Part shown: positions 57,501 through 60,319 of the stretch, piece after piece
Layout: every line of letters begins with the position of its first letter
Numbering within the stretch: position 1 is the first letter of the stretch
Assembly (NCBI GenBank): GCA_016183805.1
Contig: JACPDX010000055.1
Span: forward strand, 1 to 60,319
Source of the DNA: Bacteroidota bacterium
GTDB taxonomy: Bacteria > Bacteroidota > Bacteroidia > Flavobacteriales_E > Vicingaceae
Direction of reading: 5' to 3'
Length of the DNA: 60,319 nt
Translations under genes and position numbers: made by a program
The notes under the pieces: generated by a model
Database searches by the model: none
Told to the model about the DNA's origin: nothing
Seen by the model: only the letters and a program-made list of their open reading frames with translations

Positions 57501-60319
57501 GTAGTCGGTTGAGTAATTGATGGATTTGCAGTAGCAACAGGAGCCTGAATAAATACTCTGTCACCATTACTACTGGAGAAGTTTCCAAGATAGATATCAA
57601 CTAATCCGTCTCCATCAACATCTCCGGCATCAAAGCCATGAGCATAAACACTTGAAGGATTTTTGTAACAAAGGCTAAAATTGGCAGCACCATCATTGTT
57701 CCAAACTTCTACTCCGTTTGATCCATAAGTACTTATGATAATATCTATATCTCCATCGTTATCATAATCAACAGTCACCACATCTTTGTCGTAATTTGAG
57801 CCCAAATGAGCCAAAATAATTGCCGAACCAAAGGTCGCATTACCGTTGTTTAAATACAATTCTGCAGAGGCGTTACTCGCTCCACCTATAACTACAAAAT
57901 CGTTATCACCATCACCATCAAAATCAGCAGCAGCAGTTCCCGAATGATTGCTACTTGTGGCGAATCCTCCTGAAGAAAATGTAAAACTTCCACTTCCATT
58001 ATTTAACCACAACTCATTGTATGAGCCGTTTTTATCACTTAATAAAGCATCAATATCTCCATCACCATCAAAATCGGCTAAAGCCACATCGCTTTTTGCT
58101 CCAGTAGTGTTAACCGAACTTGAATAACTAAAGTTTCCACTTCCATTGTTCAGATAAATCTTTTGTTCATTTCCCATCCAGTTGGTATGAAAAATATCTA
58201 AATCGCCATCACCATCTAAATCGGCTAAACGGCTATTTTCAGATCCTATGTTATTATTAATGGACTGGTATAATGAAAATATACCCGCACCATTATTTTT
58301 CCATATTTCTGTAGCTTGTGCGGCATAAAAACTTATAGCAATAACGTCTAAATCACCATCGCTGTCAATATCTTCCAGTTCAACGCCATAAAAATCACTT
58401 CCTATCGAATAGGTTGTTCCAGCAGCAAAAATACCGCTACCATTGTTAAGCCAAACTTCAATGGCATCGTAGGCATCAATGGTAACTACATCTAAATCGC
58501 CATCACCGTCTAAATCGCCTAATTTTACACCAAAAGTTTCACTTGTAACACCATTGTCATTGGCATTTTGAACAAAGTTACAACATCCTGTTGGCGGCAA
58601 TAGACAAACATTAACCACAATATCTACAGTATCTGCATCGCCACAAGCACCGCTAATGGTATAAATAATTTGGTGTGTTCCCGCACCGGCTACATTCGGA
58701 TCAAATGTTCCGTTGGTGGTATTGGTAATTCCTGTTCCACTCCAAATACCACCAGCATCAGCAGCTGTTAAATTTAGTGGTGCAGTTGTTGTGCAAAATG
58801 GACCGTCCGGGTTAATGGTGGCATTAGCTGATGGGTTTATGGTTAAATTCAGGGCTACTATACTATCGCAACCCTGAACGCTTCCTCCTACAATGGTAAA
58901 AGTTGGAGTGGTCGTGCTTACTGAATAGTTGTTGCCGTCTATCCACGTAATGGGTGTACAGGAGGTAATGACATCTGTGCCAGAAGCAAAAGTATTAATA
59001 GTTAAATTCAACGTTACTACACTATCGCAACCGTTGGCTGCTCCTCCTACAATGGTAAAGGTTGGTGTGTTGGTACTTGCGGTATAATTATTACCATCTA
59101 TCCACGTATAAGAATTGCAAGCCGTTTGTACGTCTGTGCCTGTTGTTGAATTATTAATCGTTAAATTCAGCGTTACTACACTATCGCAACCTTGTGAACT
59201 TCCTCCTACAATGGTAAAAGTTGGAGTGGTCGTGCTTACTGAATAGTTGTTGCCGTCTATCCACGTAATGGGTATACAGGAGGTAACTACATCTGTGCCT
59301 GATGCAAAAGTATTAATAGTTAAGTTCAGAGTAACGATACTATCGCAACCGTTGGTTGATCCTCCAACAATAGTATAAGTTGGTGTGTTGGTACTTGCGG
59401 TATAATTGTTACCATCTATCCACGTGTAACTGTTACAAGCCATTTGTACGTCTGTGCCTGTTGTTGAATTATTAATCGTTAAATTCAGCGTTATTATACT
59501 GTCGCAACCTTGTGAACTTCCTCCTGCTATGGTAAAAGTTGGTGTGTTGGTACTTGCAGTATAATTATTACCATCTATCCATGTATAGCTGTTGCAAGCC
59601 GTTTGTACATCTGTGCTTGATGCTAATGGATAAATAGTAATTGTTGTTGTATCAACATCTCCACAACCCAATGTATAAGTTATAACGTGATTTCCTGCTC
59701 CAGCTATTGATGGATTAAAAGTACCTAAATTAGCATCGGTAATACCTGTTCCAGACCAGATTCCTCCCGTTTGAGCTGCTATTAAGTTAACTGCTGGTGA
59801 ATTTACACAATAAGGCCCAACAGCGGTAATAGATGCATCGCACAATATAGTTAATACCCATGGAGAAAATGTATTCTGCCCTACAAAGGGCCCCGCGGTT
59901 CCCACTCCAGCTGTTACACCAATTGTGCCAGGTCCAACTTGAGTATCCCAACTTGTACCATTCCAATGTTGTGCCATTATTAAGTTAGTGGGTGAAGATG
60001 TAGTGTTTTCACTTCCCAAGTATGAAAAAGTTAAATCGGCGGTAGTTGCTGCTGATGTTTGGATATCCCAAAAACGATCTACAGCATATAAAACTGAATC
60101 GGCAGTACCAAACATATTGGTAACAGCTCCTACATTGGTTGCCGCTGGTTTGGGTAGGTTTTGAGTGTCTGTCGCCCATGTTGACATCATAATATTACTA
60201 GTACCTGCCGTTTTGTTAAATGTAAAAGGAATGTAATCGGCAGAGTTCCCTCCTATACCAAATGGAAACAAATAATTCCCGGTACTAGCAGCTGTTATCC
60301 ATTTTACATAATTATATTG
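54515..60319 (-). CDS. Giant T9SS FG-GAP/PKD surface protein (5' end beyond window)
   Basis: At least 1934 codons, open to the right edge: the frame continues past the TTG at 60271 through 16 further codons, so the start lies outside. The order is Ig-like region, five modules 'TDVQxACNSYTWIDGNNYT' (about 57 aa each), first FG-GAP/VCBS block ('LGDLDGDGDLDVV', 'ADLDGDGDLDIF'), PKD domain, second FG-GAP block, PKD, three more modules ('CDSLTWIDG'), and a CHU_C end 'VFVPNIFSPNGDGANDIVYV'. Ca2+-binding D-rich loops are numerous. Likely an adhesin exported by T9SS. Confidence 0.92.
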   Translation of the reverse strand, partial: QYNYVKWITAASTGNYLFPFGIGGNSADYIPFTFNKTAGTSNIMMSTWATDTQNLPKPAATNVGAVTNMFGTADSVLYAVDRFWDIQTSAATTADLTFSYLGSENTTSSPTNLIMAQHWNGTSWDTQVGPGTIGVTAGVGTAGPFVGQNTFSPWVLTILCDASITAVGPYCVNSPAVNLIAAQTGGIWSGTGITDANLGTFNPSIAGAGNHVITYTLGCGDVDTTTITIYPLASSTDVQTACNSYTWIDGNNYTASTNTPTFTIAGGSSQGCDSIITLNLTINNSTTGTDVQMACNSYTWIDGNNYTASTNTPTYTIVGGSTNGCDSIVTLNLTINTFASGTDVVTSCIPITWIDGNNYSVSTTTPTFTIVGGSSQGCDSVVTLNLTINNSTTGTDVQTACNSYTWIDGNNYTASTNTPTFTIVGGAANGCDSVVTLNLTINTFASGTDVITSCTPITWIDGNNYSVSTTTPTFTIVGGSVQGCDSIVALNLTINPSANATINPDGPFCTTTAPLNLTAADAGGIWSGTGITNTTNGTFDPNVAGAGTHQIIYTISGACGDADTVDIVVNVCLLPPTGCCNFVQNANDNGVTSETFGVKLGDLDGDGDLDVVTIDAYDAIEVWLNNGSGIFAAGTTYSIGSDFYGVELEDIDSDGDLDVIAISFYAAQATEIWKNNGAGIFSLYQSINNNIGSENSRLADLDGDGDLDIFHTNWMGNEQKIYLNNGSGNFSYSSSVNTTGAKSDVALADFDGDGDIDALLSDKNGSYNELWLNNGSGSFTFSSGGFATSSNHSGTAAADFDGDGDNDFVVIGGASNASAELYLNNGNATFGSAIILAHLGSNYDKDVVTVDYDNDGDIDIIISTYGSNGVEVWNNDGAANFSLCYKNPSSVYAHGFDAGDVDGDGLVDIYLGNFSSSNGDRVFIQAPVATANPSITQPTTFCSSDAAVNLTATPAGGVWGGIGITDTTNGTFDPSIAGVGSHQITYTTTGTCGATDTVNIIVNNCNLLTASFITTTNTICAGDSITFTDNSVGAGITSWNWTFNGGTPATSSTQGPHTVTFNMVGTYNIVLQVGDGASTDDTTIAIIVNNCIVPAPCCNYTLDTQQPGTLFTLDAELGDLDGDGDLDVVSVSDNSQDIEVMFNTTGIYGAATLYNTATNPTNRRRSVKLYDYDGDGDLDMITAAMTAIMSCEVWNNNGAGIFTIGQNLITTQGFEDVEMGDFNGDGFVDILFVGTTSQVWLGNGVTFTQSQILTTLSAVDADLGDVDGDGDLDIFFAIQAFSSNGNLVWLNNGAGNFTNTGQSLGVGYSAHCVLGDLDGDSDLDAIATNWESAGSPTLVPHEIWINNGVGIYTTGGFISHPGFGYDVELHDYDGDGDLDIFIADGVLSTWNNDGNANFTMCAEVGGFYSQTYSLDLGDINGDGFFDAYIGINQSSAGDRVVFNNNCNLFIASFTPSATTICAGDSITFTDNSTGAGITSWNWTFNGGTPATANSQGSHTIGFNTAGTYNINLQISDGINTDDTTIMVTVNPTSVGADVQIACDSLTWIDGITYTTSTNTPTFTLTNAAGCDSVVTLNLTINNSTTSTDVQTVCDSLTWIDGTTYTASTNTPTFTLTNGAGCDSVVTLNLTINNSTTNTDVQTACDSLTWIDGITYTASTNTPTFALTNAAGCDSVVTLNLTINTCTPPTSNFAVSDTLICENECIDYTSLSTGANSWSWEFIGGTPNSSTTQNPTICYAVAGIYPVELIVNNTYGSDTLIKTIVVVPIPTITTGADITINLGEITTLTATGSGGSYTWSPPDWLSCINCQTTIASPEETTTYTVTADSNGCTASDNVTVKVDFVNIVFVPNIFSPNGDGANDIVYVEGKTIDKLHFFIYDRWGENVFETTDITKGWDGTFRGKEMNKAVFVYYLEATFKDGSKTTKKGDITLIK

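Noticed and set aside
1-60319. tRNA or rRNA genes, insertion sequences
   Set aside because: No cloverleaf, rRNA segment or transposase was recognised by reading; absence is not proven without a dedicated search.

Overview
The window is AT-rich DNA from a member of the Bacteroidota. Three things point there: gliding/type IX secretion (T9SS) proteins with C-terminal 'FSPNGDG' domains and a PorP/SprF partner, Bacteroidota-type -7 promoter boxes (TAnnTTTG) upstream of many genes, and FISUMP-domain surface proteins. No rRNA or tRNA was seen, and the genus cannot be named from what is visible.

Left part (1-about 26.8 kb) looks like a mobilizable plasmid or integrated plasmid loaded with defence genes. 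It starts with a Rep_3-type initiator cut by the window edge, an iteron array with 21-bp phasing, a parA operon with a candidate centromere, then a leftward five-gene CBASS operon (DUF2188, LRAT-like cysteine hydrolase, Cap15-type 2TM beta-barrel effector, CD-NTase, E2-like protein). Next come a hipBA module, a mob region (MobC-like, membrane coiled-coil protein, relaxase) preceded by strong inverted repeats, a higBA module, and a leftward operon with two metallophosphoesterases. That operon is divergent from a small controller-type XRE regulator across a tight two-operator switch. The region ends with an 11.5-kb type I restriction-modification locus (half-HsdS, HsdM, phosphoesterase, wHTH + nucleotidyltransferase pair, HsdS, small protein, DUF3800 pair, HsdR, YgjP-like peptidase).

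Middle part (27.1-37.6 kb) is one tightly packed leftward series of 18 genes headed by an NsrR/Rrf2-type regulator with an operator palindrome. It encodes a cbb3-like haem-copper enzyme, a di-haem cytochrome, truncated haemoglobin, the RIC di-iron repair protein, hemerythrin, ferredoxin, small membrane proteins and several metabolic enzymes. This looks like a nitric-oxide/low-oxygen stress regulon.

Right part (37.7-60.3 kb) is chromosome-like: 5-formyl-THF cyclo-ligase, an ECF sigma factor, a small membrane protein with folE, a NarL-type two-component pair, a thioredoxin-like lipid- or surface-associated protein, two tandem FISUMP proteins, a repeat beta-propeller protein, and a T9SS cluster (CHU_C protein, PorP/SprF, giant FG-GAP/PKD protein running off the right edge). 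The change from plasmid-like to chromosome-like content falls in the gene-free 26823-27086 interval.

Most interesting for follow-up: the CBASS operon carrying an extra membrane-anchored LRAT-like enzyme and a DUF2188 protein, the controller-switched dual-phosphoesterase operon, and the mosaic restriction locus that carries a phosphoesterase paralogue.
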